A stretch of 64,000 nt of DNA from Myxococcales bacterium (GTDB taxonomy: Bacteria; Myxococcota_A; UBA9042; UBA3505). The translations under genes were made by a program, and so were the position numbers. The notes under the pieces are model-generated. The model saw only the letters and a program-made list of their open reading frames with translations. It searched no databases and had not been told where the DNA came from. Positions 9,867-19,760 of this stretch are shown here, piece by piece (the stretch's first letter is position 1; each line of letters starts with the position of its first letter). The DNA lies in NCBI GenBank assembly GCA_002728755.1, contig PBVT01000016.1, positions 1 to 64,000 on the forward strand, in the 5' to 3' direction.

Positions 9867-11300
9867 ATGAGTTTTGAGCCTGCTGCCGCGACTGCTTTGA
9901 AACAATCACCGGAAGAAATGCACGAGGGGGCGGTTGATGACCGTATCGAGTCCGAACCCGCCGAACGAAAAGAGCCCAAGACAGACGCGAAAGGGCTGAA
10001 GGCTCTACAGACAGCGTTATTACAGAACAATCTCCTATCGTATCTGCGTGCCATTGGCCGGATACCATTATTGGATCGAGAAGGAGAAGCTGAGCTCGCC
10101 GACCTCCTTATGGATGGTAAGTGTCTTGTGTTGGAAGCTATGAACGAAGGCAAATGGCTGAATCGCTTCTGTCGCGATTTCATCCAGGGCTTGGAGAAAG
10201 ACGAATTTCTTCCAGACCGCCTGATTTCCAATCGTGAACTCCGAGAAGACGCCCGCCTTCACGCTCGGGCGAAGTTCAAGGCTCTGGCCGTATGGACTCT
10301 TGAACACACTCCCGACATCAACAAAAAGAACATGGGTGCGGAACGTATGGCTTACCTCTCCGAGATGGTGGACCATTATCGCAGTCATATCCACGCAGAA
10401 CATTTCTGGGCCTACCTGATGCGATCCTATGCAATCGCCGTCCGCATCCGCGGCTCGAAAGCCCGCCCTCTTCGTCCGGAAGTAAAAACCCGTGCGGACC
10501 GAATCAATCCGATTCCGCAGCGTGCACGTGTTCGCGCCCGCCGCCTCTATCGACGCGGGATCGCTCGTATGGACGAGGGGAAAAACGGACTCGTTCTCTC
10601 GAATCTCCGTTTGGTTGTCGCGATCGCCAAACGATACTCCAAACGGGCCATGAGCCTCCTGGACCTGGTTCAGGAAGGAAATATGGGTCTTATGAAGGCG
10701 TCTGAAAAATTCGATCATCGACGCGGTCATAAGTTTTCTACCTACGCGACCTGGTGGATTCGTCAGTCCATTACCCGCTCTATCGCCGATGACGGCCGCA
10801 CCATTCGCGTTCCCGTACATCTGCTCGATGCCTGGCAGCGCCTGCGTCGTGCGGAAGGGGTGCTTCAATCCCAGACGGGTGAATTCCCAACAAACCAGGA
10901 GCTATCCGAAGAGACCGGCCTGGATACCAAGCTTATTCGACGCATTCGTAAACTGGTACAGCCTGTTATGAGCCTCGACGCTCCGGTTGGGGACGACGAC
11001 GCGACCGTTATGGACCTCGTCGGCGATCCCGAATGCGTTGATCCCCAGAAACCCGTTCTTCATCAGGACCTACACCGCGCCCTATCGCGGGTACTGGCGT
11101 CCCTCACCGAACGGGAGTCAAAGATCATCCGTATGCGTTTCGGACTGGGCGAACGCCGTACATACACCTTAGAGGAAGTAGGTTCCTGCTTTAATCTCAC
11201 ACGAGAACGTATCCGCCAGATCGAAGTGGCTGCCCTCCGCAAAATCGCGGGCAGTCAACGTGGAGAGTCCACTCTTCTAAGCGTGTATATGGAGGCTTAG
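9867..11300 (+). CDS. Sigma-70 family RNA polymerase sigma factor (RpoD-like architecture)
   Basis: Region 2: [54 protein letters not shown]; region 4: [48 protein letters not shown]. Confidence 0.92.
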   Translation: MSFEPAAATALKQSPEEMHEGAVDDRIESEPAERKEPKTDAKGLKALQTALLQNNLLSYLRAIGRIPLLDREGEAELADLLMDGKCLVLEAMNEGKWLNRFCRDFIQGLEKDEFLPDRLISNRELREDARLHARAKFKALAVWTLEHTPDINKKNMGAERMAYLSEMVDHYRSHIHAEHFWAYLMRSYAIAVRIRGSKARPLRPEVKTRADRINPIPQRARVRARRLYRRGIARMDEGKNGLVLSNLRLVVAIAKRYSKRAMSLLDLVQEGNMGLMKASEKFDHRRGHKFSTYATWWIRQSITRSIADDGRTIRVPVHLLDAWQRLRRAEGVLQSQTGEFPTNQELSEETGLDTKLIRRIRKLVQPVMSLDAPVGDDDATVMDLVGDPECVDPQKPVLHQDLHRALSRVLASLTERESKIIRMRFGLGERRTYTLEEVGSCFNLTRERIRQIEVAALRKIAGSQRGESTLLSVYMEA

Positions 11301-11376
11301 GCCAGGAACATTCAGGTCCGACCGCTGTCCGATATCCCCTCCCATTGGTACAGCGTGTCGTGGCCTGGGTGCGGAG

Positions 11377-12060
11377 TTACTCCGACTCTTCGGCCTTTGT
11401 CTCCTCTTTCTCTTCCGACTCGGGTGTTTCCACCACCGGTGGAGCAGTATAGCGACCCACCACGACCTGTGCTGGTCGTAGCACTCGACCACCGTGTTTA
11501 TAGCCCGGCACAATGACCTTCAGGATTCGACCGTTCTGGGCTGAATCTTCTACGTCGTCTGTCCGTAAAGCCTCATGGCTCTCCGGATCAAAGGTGTCAC
11601 CCAGCGGTGAAAACCGCTCAAGCCCCAGATCACCAAGTTGCACCAGGAACTGGCGGTAGATCATCTTCACTCCCTCCAGAAGATCCCGCGTATGCTCTGT
11701 CACAGGGATAGAGTCCAGAGAGTGCTGAAATGTATCCAGTACATGGAGGAGTTTTTCGAGTAATTGCCCTTTTGCACGATTTACGGCCTTCGTCTGCTCT
11801 CGCTCGAGTCGGTCGCGCATGCCATCACGATCGGCTCCGATGTCCTGGAGACCACGCGCCAATTCATTGATCCGCTCGCGCCGCTTTTCCAGCTCGCCTT
11901 CCAGGCGCTCATTCTCTTCCATAAGACGACGAACGTTATCCTCGGAACAATCCAGGGCAACGGGCTCAACCTCTGGTTCGGCCGCACCACGCTTATCTAC
12001 AACACGAAACCCTTCTTCCTGAGGTTCTGTTGCAGTTTTTTCTTTTTCTGGCATTTCCAT
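11377..12060 (-). CDS. grpE: Nucleotide exchange factor GrpE
   Basis: Coiled coil followed by LLHVLDTFQHSLDSIPV...GVKMIYRQFLVQLGDLGLERFSPLGDTFDPESHEAL...VLRPAQVVVG. Confidence 0.92.
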   Translation of the reverse strand: MEMPEKEKTATEPQEEGFRVVDKRGAAEPEVEPVALDCSEDNVRRLMEENERLEGELEKRRERINELARGLQDIGADRDGMRDRLEREQTKAVNRAKGQLLEKLLHVLDTFQHSLDSIPVTEHTRDLLEGVKMIYRQFLVQLGDLGLERFSPLGDTFDPESHEALRTDDVEDSAQNGRILKVIVPGYKHGGRVLRPAQVVVGRYTAPPVVETPESEEKEETKAEESE

Positions 12061-12147
12061 CTCTACTTCCTACACACCTGTTCGACGGTCCGCTGCAAAT
12101 TAGATCACCTTGCGGAAGAATCAACCCCTCGAGACCCGTGAATACTC

Positions 12148-13002
12148 TTATTTGACCAACTCGGGATAAAAGCGCTGGCCAATACCACGAGGATCGCCAA
12201 CCCCCAGCTCAATGGCCTTCTTATAGTGGACCGCACCCCGAGCCCTATCGGACCCAGGCATCGGTGCTCCCATCATGAAGGCCAGGGCATAGTGCACTTC
12301 GCCATAGTTGGGATCGAGCTCCACGGCCTTATTATAATAAGAGATGGCCTTCGCGAACTGAAAGCCATTATCCACGGCCGCATACCCGAGAACCCGATAT
12401 ACCGCGGCTGCCTTGGGATACTTTCCCTGCAGAGATTCCAACTGCTGCGTGGCCCCCACGGGATCCCGCTGCCGACGATCCACATGAAACACCCGCCGAA
12501 ATGCGTCCTGAAAGGCGGTCCGATCGGGTCCCTCTGCGAAGATTTTCTCGACTCGAGCCAGCTCGGCAACACTACCTGGACCAGTAGGACGTAGGATCAT
12601 TCCCTGCGTTGGCGCTTTGGGAGTCGCCGCACCCGACCCTGCGACTGGAGGGTGACCCGCTGGAAGTGCTGGTCTACGTTTGGGTTGCGCCGAACCGATG
12701 GGTGGATGCCCCGCCGGTAGCCCAGTATTACGAGGAGGCGCCGCTCTTCCCCCAATGGGTGGATGACCGGCTGGAAGTTGACCCGCTCCCGGTTTCATAT
12801 GCGGATTCGCGACGGGTCCCGGTTTCGTATGGGGATTCGCGACTGATCCCGACGATGGATTGGTATTCGGTTGCTGAGTATGAGGGTTCGACTGCCCTGC
12901 GTTCGTCTGATCATCCACTGGCACCGTCTTCTCAGATGTACAGCCGAGTGAAACCAGAACCACTAGACCCAGACCAAGTAGCAACAGATTCGTAATTTTC
13001 AT
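12148..13002 (-). CDS. TPR lipoprotein with Pro/Gly/His-rich repeated linker
   Basis: Lipobox VSLGCTS; ANPHTKPG/ANPHMKPG and three LPAGHPPIG-type repeats; TPR-like ISYYNKAVELDPNYGEVHYALA. Confidence 0.75.
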   Translation of the reverse strand: MKITNLLLLGLGLVVLVSLGCTSEKTVPVDDQTNAGQSNPHTQQPNTNPSSGSVANPHTKPGPVANPHMKPGAGQLPAGHPPIGGRAAPPRNTGLPAGHPPIGSAQPKRRPALPAGHPPVAGSGAATPKAPTQGMILRPTGPGSVAELARVEKIFAEGPDRTAFQDAFRRVFHVDRRQRDPVGATQQLESLQGKYPKAAAVYRVLGYAAVDNGFQFAKAISYYNKAVELDPNYGEVHYALAFMMGAPMPGSDRARGAVHYKKAIELGVGDPRGIGQRFYPELVK

Positions 13003-13073
13003 TCGCCGCATATGTATTCTCCTATACCGCGCGGGCTATTTCACCACGCAAGATAAAGCCTATTTCGCAACCA

Positions 13074-13367
13074 TCAATGGCGCATCGTATACCTGTCCAT
13101 CCACCGGCCCACAAGAGTGGTCGCGCCTCGCAACCAATTCTGCTCCGCGACATAACTATCGCAGAACCGTATCCGTATCGAACCCTCTTTCAAATCTAGC
13201 TCGGCAGATTCTAATTCACTCCAGTCGACCGAAAACTCAGCACTTTCGGGCATAAGAAGTACGAGGCCCTGCGTGGTTCTGTACCGGAAAATAGCCAAAA
13301 CCGTCGTCGGCTGTGCCTCGTCAACCAGGGCAATACCATCAAGATCTATGCGTGGAGATGAACTCAT
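13074..13367 (-). CDS. Hypothetical protein
   Basis: 97-aa ORF with coding-like composition in own intergenic slot. Confidence 0.45.
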   Translation of the reverse strand: MSSSPRIDLDGIALVDEAQPTTVLAIFRYRTTQGLVLLMPESAEFSVDWSELESAELDLKEGSIRIRFCDSYVAEQNWLRGATTLVGRWMDRYTMRH

Positions 13368-13443
13368 AAAAATCTTTATAGAACAATCTGCACAACTTGG
13401 GTAGCACCTTCGAATACGGTTCTTTTGCGGACTGTATCACACG

Positions 13444-14703
13444 ATGTTACACCCAATTCAAGGACCGTTCTGGAGACCTCCATTGGCACCCATCGAGAAG
13501 CATCTGGACCAATTACATAATGCCACTCTATTCAACGGCTTGAGCGATGGCGACTTTTCGTTATTGCTTGGAGCTATGCGCCATATAGAGCTCCAGCCAG
13601 GTCAGATCCTTTTTGAGGAAGGTCGCGCCGGTGATTCCCTCGCGGTGGTAGCAAGCGGAAACCTTCGGGTGAGCGTGAAAAAACCCGTTGGGGCTCCCTC
13701 GTGGGTCTCGGAGATTCGAGTCGGAGATGTGGTCGGCGAAATGTCTTGTGTGGATCCAGCCCCGCGCTCGGCCACCGTAAGCGCCGTGCAGAGCGCCGAA
13801 GTCTATGAGCTCAGTCGGACAATGCTGGAAGGCCTTCATATCCATGCGCCGAAAGTCGCCATCGCGCTCGTCCGTGGAATTATCGAACAGGTCACTCTGC
13901 GCCTGCGGGACACCAATTCGCAGATTGAACAAGCTCTGTCGTCGCTGAACATAGCAACAGAAAACGCGGGACAGGGTTCTAATACCAGCTCCCCGATAAT
14001 TGCAGACCCCTCCGCCCAGGCCAATCACTACGGTGCCACTCTACACCTGGCGGAACTGCCAAGCCTGGGCTCGCTGACCACCGAAGATCTCGCGCTTCTA
14101 CAGACCGTAGCACCGCCTCAGCTCTACCCGGCCGGTGCCAACCTATGCAAAGAAGGTCAAACGGGGGCCTCGTGTTTTCTGATCGCAAAGGGGCACGTAC
14201 AAGTTATCAAGTCCATTCAATCCATAGAACGACTGCTAGCAACACTCAGCCCTGGCGCTCTTGTCGGGCAGATGTCTCTCGTAGATTCTTCGCCGCGGTC
14301 GGCTACTCTACGCTCCGCAGGGGATGTGGTCGCTCTGGAACTGGGACGAGATGTCTTTGAGAATTTGCTGCAAGCGAACAGCCCGTTGGCCGTGCGCTTC
14401 CAGGAACAGATCGCAGTCGCGGGCATCCGCCAGCTACGGCAAGCAAACCAACGGTTTGCGCAACTATCCGATAACCCGCAGGACCCCCGAACTGGCTCCA
14501 TCATGGGTGCCGTTCAACGTATGCGGAAACAACAACAAGAAGAGTCCGACGAGGCCGCGATGCATTCCGTTCTTACATATATGCATACCGCCTTGAACGA
14601 ATGGGGGCTCTCCATGAAAGACCTCGACCACATCAAGGTGGCCAAAGAAGACGGGAAGATATCCAATGCAGAAGTTTCGGCCCGAAAGCACCGCCCGAAA
14701 TGA
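13444..14703 (+). CDS. Protein with two cyclic nucleotide-binding (CNB) domains
   Basis: Two copies of LQPGQILFEEGRAGDSLAVVASGNLRV...VGEMSCVDPAPRSATVSA / LYPAGANLCKEGQTGASCFLIAKGHVQV...VGQMSLVDSSPRSATLRS. Confidence 0.88.
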   Translation: MLHPIQGPFWRPPLAPIEKHLDQLHNATLFNGLSDGDFSLLLGAMRHIELQPGQILFEEGRAGDSLAVVASGNLRVSVKKPVGAPSWVSEIRVGDVVGEMSCVDPAPRSATVSAVQSAEVYELSRTMLEGLHIHAPKVAIALVRGIIEQVTLRLRDTNSQIEQALSSLNIATENAGQGSNTSSPIIADPSAQANHYGATLHLAELPSLGSLTTEDLALLQTVAPPQLYPAGANLCKEGQTGASCFLIAKGHVQVIKSIQSIERLLATLSPGALVGQMSLVDSSPRSATLRSAGDVVALELGRDVFENLLQANSPLAVRFQEQIAVAGIRQLRQANQRFAQLSDNPQDPRTGSIMGAVQRMRKQQQEESDEAAMHSVLTYMHTALNEWGLSMKDLDHIKVAKEDGKISNAEVSARKHRPK

Positions 14704-14826
14704 AAAATCCAGCACGGATTTCACTCCAGACGTCCCCTTTCCTCTTCCCCTTGTATCACGGCTGTTGCGACCTACCCTCAGCAACGTTATAACTCTGTGC
14801 TCGTAGACTCTCGCGACGGGACCAAA

Positions 14827-16422
14827 ATGAAGTGCCGCTACTTTTCTCTTCTCTTCTTTCTTTCACTTCCGCTGGTGTTGGCCTGCGGTGGTGCCGAAAA
14901 ACAATCGGACATCTCGCTGCTCAAGGATCTGAAGAGCGCTGACTACAGCCTCTATGGTCGCCAGTGCACGGCGCAGAGCCGACAGTTTCAAGCCGATCTG
15001 AAACTACAGAAATACATTCCGCCCCGGTTGAACGTAAACATCCTGAAGGGTGTACCGTCGAAAACCGGAGAGCACGTGCTCCATGAACGGGACCTGGTGA
15101 AGAGCCTCGTCGATGGCTCGACCCGCATGGTTCTTGTTGAGTCCGCCAGTGGTCTTGGAAAAACCAAACTTATTGAAGCGATTCAGGCCCAGACCTGTAA
15201 TCAAATACCCGCGTTTCGCTTCGATCTGAAGTCCACAATTCTGCCGGCCTTAAGGGCCAAATCCAACGACGACCCCAATACAAAGAACGCCGTCTTAAGC
15301 GAAATCGCCCGGCTCACCGGCAAGGATGAATCGGCGAGTGAGATGCGACGGCTTCACGCTGGTCTTGCCAATGGACCATGGCTTCTTCTACTGGACGCCA
15401 TGGACGAAGTCGCCCATTCGGACCGCAACGAGATCGTGCGTGAGATCAACGCCTTGCGCGGTCAATACGGGACCACGATGCGTATCGTGATCTTCTCCAG
15501 ACCTCCCATCTATACCACCGTATTTGGTCTAGGTCCGGTGGATACCTGGTTACAGATCGCTCCACTCACCTGTGTTCAAACAAAGGAACGTATACAGAAA
15601 TATCTGGGACAGGACGCCAACCGCTTCTGGCTGTTCGCGGCCGCCTTTGGTCTCGACCGGACCGTTGAGAGAAATGGGAAATGCCAATACACCTACATGT
15701 CTTCATACCGAGATGTGAATGTGGCCACATCGTTGGCAAAGGCCAGCCTGTTCGACGCGAAACGTGCAGCGATGATCGATCTAACCCAGATCAATCGAGG
15801 TACGATGTATCAGCATTTCGTACGTACAGAGATCCGCGAATTAGCCAATCGGTTGAACTGGTCCTCTGAAGAGGTCCTGAAGATGATTGACCGAATCATC
15901 GTCGAGAAGAAGCCCAAACCTGGTGTGCGAAGCATCCGTTTCACCCTGGATGAATGCGCAAACGCCACACGGATACCGGATAAGAGCCAGGCAAGAAAGC
16001 TCTGTGACCAGCTGTTCCGCAGTCCGTTATTCCGCCGGTTTGGAGAAACGTTCACCACCACATTGAAGAATCAATCCGTTATTGATTATTTCGTGGCTCG
16101 TTGGCTGGACCGGGAAATCGACTGGGGCAAGGATATCAACTGCGACCGCCTGACGGAGCTGACTCCAATTTTTGAATCCAGCGAAGTGGTGAGTTTCCTG
16201 GTTGGACTCGAACATGCCAGTCACTGCGTGCCGAACGTCGTCGCGTCCCTTTGTGAAGCCGGTGTGCATGCCCAGGTCACTATCGATTATCTGGACAAAG
16301 GGCTGCCCTCGGGGATCACGCGTGTTCAGTATCTACAACAAACGGGCAAGCATGCAGACGCGGCCGTGCAAGGATGTATCGATGCAGTCCTGGCCGCGCT
16401 GAAACCCGCGGCTACACCCTGA
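14827..16422 (+). CDS. NACHT-type NTPase domain protein with lipoprotein-like signal peptide
   Basis: MKCRYFSLLFFLSLPLVLACGG; Walker A-like MVLVESASGLGKTKLIEAI, Walker B WLLLLDAMDE, sensor-like RIVIFSRPP. Confidence 0.75.
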   Translation: MKCRYFSLLFFLSLPLVLACGGAEKQSDISLLKDLKSADYSLYGRQCTAQSRQFQADLKLQKYIPPRLNVNILKGVPSKTGEHVLHERDLVKSLVDGSTRMVLVESASGLGKTKLIEAIQAQTCNQIPAFRFDLKSTILPALRAKSNDDPNTKNAVLSEIARLTGKDESASEMRRLHAGLANGPWLLLLDAMDEVAHSDRNEIVREINALRGQYGTTMRIVIFSRPPIYTTVFGLGPVDTWLQIAPLTCVQTKERIQKYLGQDANRFWLFAAAFGLDRTVERNGKCQYTYMSSYRDVNVATSLAKASLFDAKRAAMIDLTQINRGTMYQHFVRTEIRELANRLNWSSEEVLKMIDRIIVEKKPKPGVRSIRFTLDECANATRIPDKSQARKLCDQLFRSPLFRRFGETFTTTLKNQSVIDYFVARWLDREIDWGKDINCDRLTELTPIFESSEVVSFLVGLEHASHCVPNVVASLCEAGVHAQVTIDYLDKGLPSGITRVQYLQQTGKHADAAVQGCIDAVLAALKPAATP

Positions 16423-16426
16423 GCAT

Positions 16427-16978
16427 CTAATCCAGATCAGCGGCCAGAGCGACCCGCGTTTCCGGAGCCAGGTCCACCTCAATCTCCAGGCCCGGCATAT
16501 CAATGCCAATATGGGTAGGCGCTATCCCTTCACAAGGGAATTTCAGGTACTGCACGCTTGATAAGCGGTCGGTACCCACCTGCCGATCATCATAGATGGC
16601 ACGTACGATCCGATCGTCAGCACATCGCAGATAGATATGTTGGGGCAGGCCCAGCCATTTCCGTAAGACAATGTCCCGCTGCAAGGGATCATCAATCTCG
16701 ATGAGCAGCGTACAGCCCAGCTCTCCAGATGTACCCAGAAGCTCGTTGTAGGTCGTTAGTTCGTGTTGGATTCCTTCTTCATCCGCGATCTGCTCGATAC
16801 GCATCATCTCCTGAATCTGGTAGCGCATCGTAGCCGCATTCTCGAAAAGGAATGTCAGGTGGCTCCCTAGGTGCACACGCCGGACCGCTTTAATCTTCAG
16901 GATCTCCGCACGAAAGTCGGGACGTTCCTGCTCATACCGTTCATTGTTGACAATCTCTTCGCGTAGTACCAATGGCAT
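16427..16978 (-). CDS. DUF3501 family protein
   Basis: MPLVLREEIVNNERYEQERPDFRAEILKIKAVRRVHLGSHLTFLFENAATMRYQIQEMMRIEQI; neighbours are Fe-S oxidoreductase and rubrerythrin. Confidence 0.8.
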   Translation of the reverse strand: MPLVLREEIVNNERYEQERPDFRAEILKIKAVRRVHLGSHLTFLFENAATMRYQIQEMMRIEQIADEEGIQHELTTYNELLGTSGELGCTLLIEIDDPLQRDIVLRKWLGLPQHIYLRCADDRIVRAIYDDRQVGTDRLSSVQYLKFPCEGIAPTHIGIDMPGLEIEVDLAPETRVALAADLD

Positions 16979-16991
16979 GAATCTCTCCCGA

Positions 16992-18338
16992 CTAGTCCTC
17001 AGATTTGGCTGGGTTCGGAAATCCGTCCTCTTCGTAGGCCCGTGCCAGTACAGACATCGGGTGCATCGGCTTCCTACCAGCGTGTTGTTCAAATTGTAAC
17101 GCCGCAAGTGGGCAATCCGTAGCCCAGACTTCCGCCTCGTTCTCTTGTAACCCATCAAAGGATTTCTTGCCGATTCGTGCTGACGCTTCAAAGGTCTCTA
17201 CACGCATGGCGTAGGTTCCATTATGGCCACAGCACTCCATGGTCGTCGTCGGCTTTACACCGGGGATCTTGCGCATCAAATCCCGTCCCTTGAAACCCAC
17301 GCGCTGTGCTCGAAGGTGGCAGGGCGTGTGGTAGGCCACGGTCGCTCCCGGACTGCTCTTGAAGTCCGTATTGAATCGCTCTTCCTTTCGCAAGGACCAG
17401 AGATATTCCGACGGATCGGAGACCGCCTCTGCCAATCGCTGCGCTCGCTCTGCGTCCTCCGCATCGACCAGTTCTGGCCATTCGCGTCGCATCATCATGG
17501 AACATGTTGGATTGATGACGACTACGCGTGCCCCCTTTTCAACAAAGGGCATCAATTGATCGAGGTTCGCACGAGCGTTGGCTCGTAATGTTTCCAGATC
17601 GCCGTTCTCCCAGGCGGGCATGCCACAACAATGTAGACCCCGTGTACAGCGAACATCGACCTGGCTTTTTCCCAGCACCTGGACAGTGTCCTTACCGATC
17701 GCTGGTTCGTTATTTTGCACATAACAAGTCTGGAAAAGTACCACCTCACCACCGGGTTCCTCACGAATAAGCCCTTCAGAGTCGGCCCATTTCTCGAAAG
17801 ATGTCGCGGCGAAGTCCGGTAGATTTTTGTCTCGATGGATTCCAAGTATTTTTTCCAGAAACCACCGATGGACACGGCTTCGATTCAAGGTATTGGCCAA
17901 ACCGAGGCTCTTTCGGGCCATGCCCGCCGCCCCATCGGGATTTCCCAAAAACCGTTGTCGACGAGTCAGCCCTTCTTTGCGTACCCGTTGGGCCATGACG
18001 CGATGAACCAGCTTCGGAAAGTCGAGCTGAAATTCATGGTTATCGCTCGGAGTATACGGACATTCCACTTCGCAGAGCTTGCATTGAAAACAAGACTGCA
18101 TGACCGACCCGGTCTCCTCGTCGGTCAACCCCTGCACACGCCCGTCGTATTTGTTGTCGATCAGATCGAAGAGCATCGGGAAGGTGTCGCAGTACTTGAA
18201 GCACATACGACAGCCATGGCAGACCTCAAAAACGCGGGTAACCTCTCCCTTTAAGGCAGCCTTATCCCAATAGATCTCGTCCCCTGGATGGTAGGACAAG
18301 CCATCAGTTGGCAGATACGAAATACGCTCCTCGGCCAT
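16992..18338 (-). CDS. Fe-S oxidoreductase, heterodisulfide reductase (CCG domain)-related
   Basis: CHGCRMCFKYCDTFP and CFQCKLCEVECPY 4Fe-4S motifs; CCG-type HCCGMPAWENG and ECCGHNGTY. Confidence 0.88.
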   Translation of the reverse strand: MAEERISYLPTDGLSYHPGDEIYWDKAALKGEVTRVFEVCHGCRMCFKYCDTFPMLFDLIDNKYDGRVQGLTDEETGSVMQSCFQCKLCEVECPYTPSDNHEFQLDFPKLVHRVMAQRVRKEGLTRRQRFLGNPDGAAGMARKSLGLANTLNRSRVHRWFLEKILGIHRDKNLPDFAATSFEKWADSEGLIREEPGGEVVLFQTCYVQNNEPAIGKDTVQVLGKSQVDVRCTRGLHCCGMPAWENGDLETLRANARANLDQLMPFVEKGARVVVINPTCSMMMRREWPELVDAEDAERAQRLAEAVSDPSEYLWSLRKEERFNTDFKSSPGATVAYHTPCHLRAQRVGFKGRDLMRKIPGVKPTTTMECCGHNGTYAMRVETFEASARIGKKSFDGLQENEAEVWATDCPLAALQFEQHAGRKPMHPMSVLARAYEEDGFPNPAKSED

Positions 18339-18382
18339 TCGTCTGGGTTCCTTTCCGTGCTAAATAAGAGCAAAAACGCAAA

Positions 18383-18407
18383 GGTCCGCAGTCATAGACC
18401 CCGGACC
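18383..18407 (-). terminator. Possible weak terminator/attenuator between rubrerythrin and Fe-S oxidoreductase genes
   Basis: Minus-strand GGTCCG-N13-CGGACC followed by TTTGCGTTTTT. Confidence 0.35.
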
Positions 18408-18436
18408 CTCGCATTATGCAATAAACGATTTCTTTC

Positions 18437-18856
18437 TTAGAAAGACTCGTCCAATAGCTGCTGGAATCGACCAGCGTGAGATTTTTCAGCTTTCGCGAGA
18501 GTCTCAAACCAATCCGCGATCTCGCCAAAGCCCTCTTCACGAGCAGCCCGCGCCATACCTGGATACATATCCGTGTACTCGTGGGTCTCGCCAGCTACGG
18601 CTGCGGCCAGATTCTCTTCTGTGCTACCGATGGGTAGTCCAGTCGCAGGGTCGCCAACCTTGGAAAGGTAGGCCAGATGACCATGGGCATGTCCGGTCTC
18701 GCCTTCCGCTGTCTGACGGAAATTACCTGCGATGTCGGGATATCCTTCTACATCCGCCTGCTTGGCGAAATAGAGATAACGGCGGTTCGCCTGGGATTCG
18801 CCAGCAAACGCGGCCTTCAAATTATCGTGGGTTCGTGTGCCATTCAAATCAGACAT
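18437..18856 (-). CDS. Rubrerythrin (ferritin-like diiron domain only)
   Basis: [39 protein letters not shown]...[22 protein letters not shown]...[12 protein letters not shown]. Confidence 0.9.
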   Translation of the reverse strand: MSDLNGTRTHDNLKAAFAGESQANRRYLYFAKQADVEGYPDIAGNFRQTAEGETGHAHGHLAYLSKVGDPATGLPIGSTEENLAAAVAGETHEYTDMYPGMARAAREEGFGEIADWFETLAKAEKSHAGRFQQLLDESF

Positions 18857-19058
18857 GTTCCTAAACTCCTAGATACGTCCAGCATTCGGGTAAATACGGT
18901 GATGTCAGTGGTACCAGGTTTTCCCCGGTATCGTTACTCATCAGGCGGACCACATTATGTATAAATACCGATTGGGTCAACTCGAAAACCGCGCTTGCCA
19001 GTAACCACTCAGGAAGGTAACCAGAGTACATATCGTCTGGCCTCCAACGGAGTGAATT

Positions 19059-19655
19059 ATGGCACGAACACCTTCCACAATGCTGCTTCCCCTTGGGAGC
19101 AAGGCCCCTGACTTCCAACTGCTTGATGTTATAGACAATTCTCAGTGTTCCCTGGTGGACTTCTCCGACCGGCATGCGCTGCTTATCATGTTCATCTGCA
19201 ACCATTGCCCCTTCGTGATTCATGTACGGGAGGAATTCAGCCGACTCGGACGTGACTATGGAGATACAGGTCTTGGCATTATCGCCATCAATTCCAACGA
19301 TGTGGCCAATTACCCAGATGACAGCCCCGATAAGATGCGTGAACTTGCCGTCGAGGAAGGCTGGAACTTCCCCTATCTCTTCGATGAAGACCAGTCCGTA
19401 GCCAAGGCCTACCAGGCGGCATGTACGCCTGACTTTTTCCTCTTCGATGGAGACCAGCAACTGGTATACCGTGGCCAGCTGGACGGTAGTCGCCCAGGAA
19501 ACGACGTTCCGGTGGACGGAACGGATTTACGAGCCGCGATCGACGCGGTACTGAGCGGAGCATCAATTCCAGATCCGCAGGTGCCAAGCCTTGGCTGTAA
19601 TATCAAGTGGAAACCAGGCAATGAGCCCGACTTCTGGACCCAGTCCTTGTCCTGA
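19059..19655 (+). CDS. Thioredoxin family (AhpC/TSA-Redoxin-like) protein
   Basis: GSKAPDFQLLDV...LLIMFICNHCPFVIHV...YQAACTPDFFLFD. Confidence 0.85.
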   Translation: MARTPSTMLLPLGSKAPDFQLLDVIDNSQCSLVDFSDRHALLIMFICNHCPFVIHVREEFSRLGRDYGDTGLGIIAINSNDVANYPDDSPDKMRELAVEEGWNFPYLFDEDQSVAKAYQAACTPDFFLFDGDQQLVYRGQLDGSRPGNDVPVDGTDLRAAIDAVLSGASIPDPQVPSLGCNIKWKPGNEPDFWTQSLS

Positions 19656-19760
19656 CATCGCGGCGTACCAACCACGGAAACATACGCCACTCGCCAGAAT
19701 GTGAGAGCAACGGTACACTGACGAATACGGGAGACCAAATTTGGGTCAGGAGGATGTACC

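Noticed and set aside
9557-9877. 106-aa plus-strand ORF in the intergenic region before the sigma factor gene
   Set aside because: AT-rich, no coding signature, overlaps the sigma factor gene start
10068-10868. 266-aa antisense ORF across the sigma factor gene
   Set aside because: Shadow ORF opposite conserved sigma-70 regions
13444-16422. CNB + NACHT pair as a CBASS/Avs-type anti-phage system
   Set aside because: No cyclase, nuclease or known effector nearby, and the NACHT protein appears exported; reported only as a weak association
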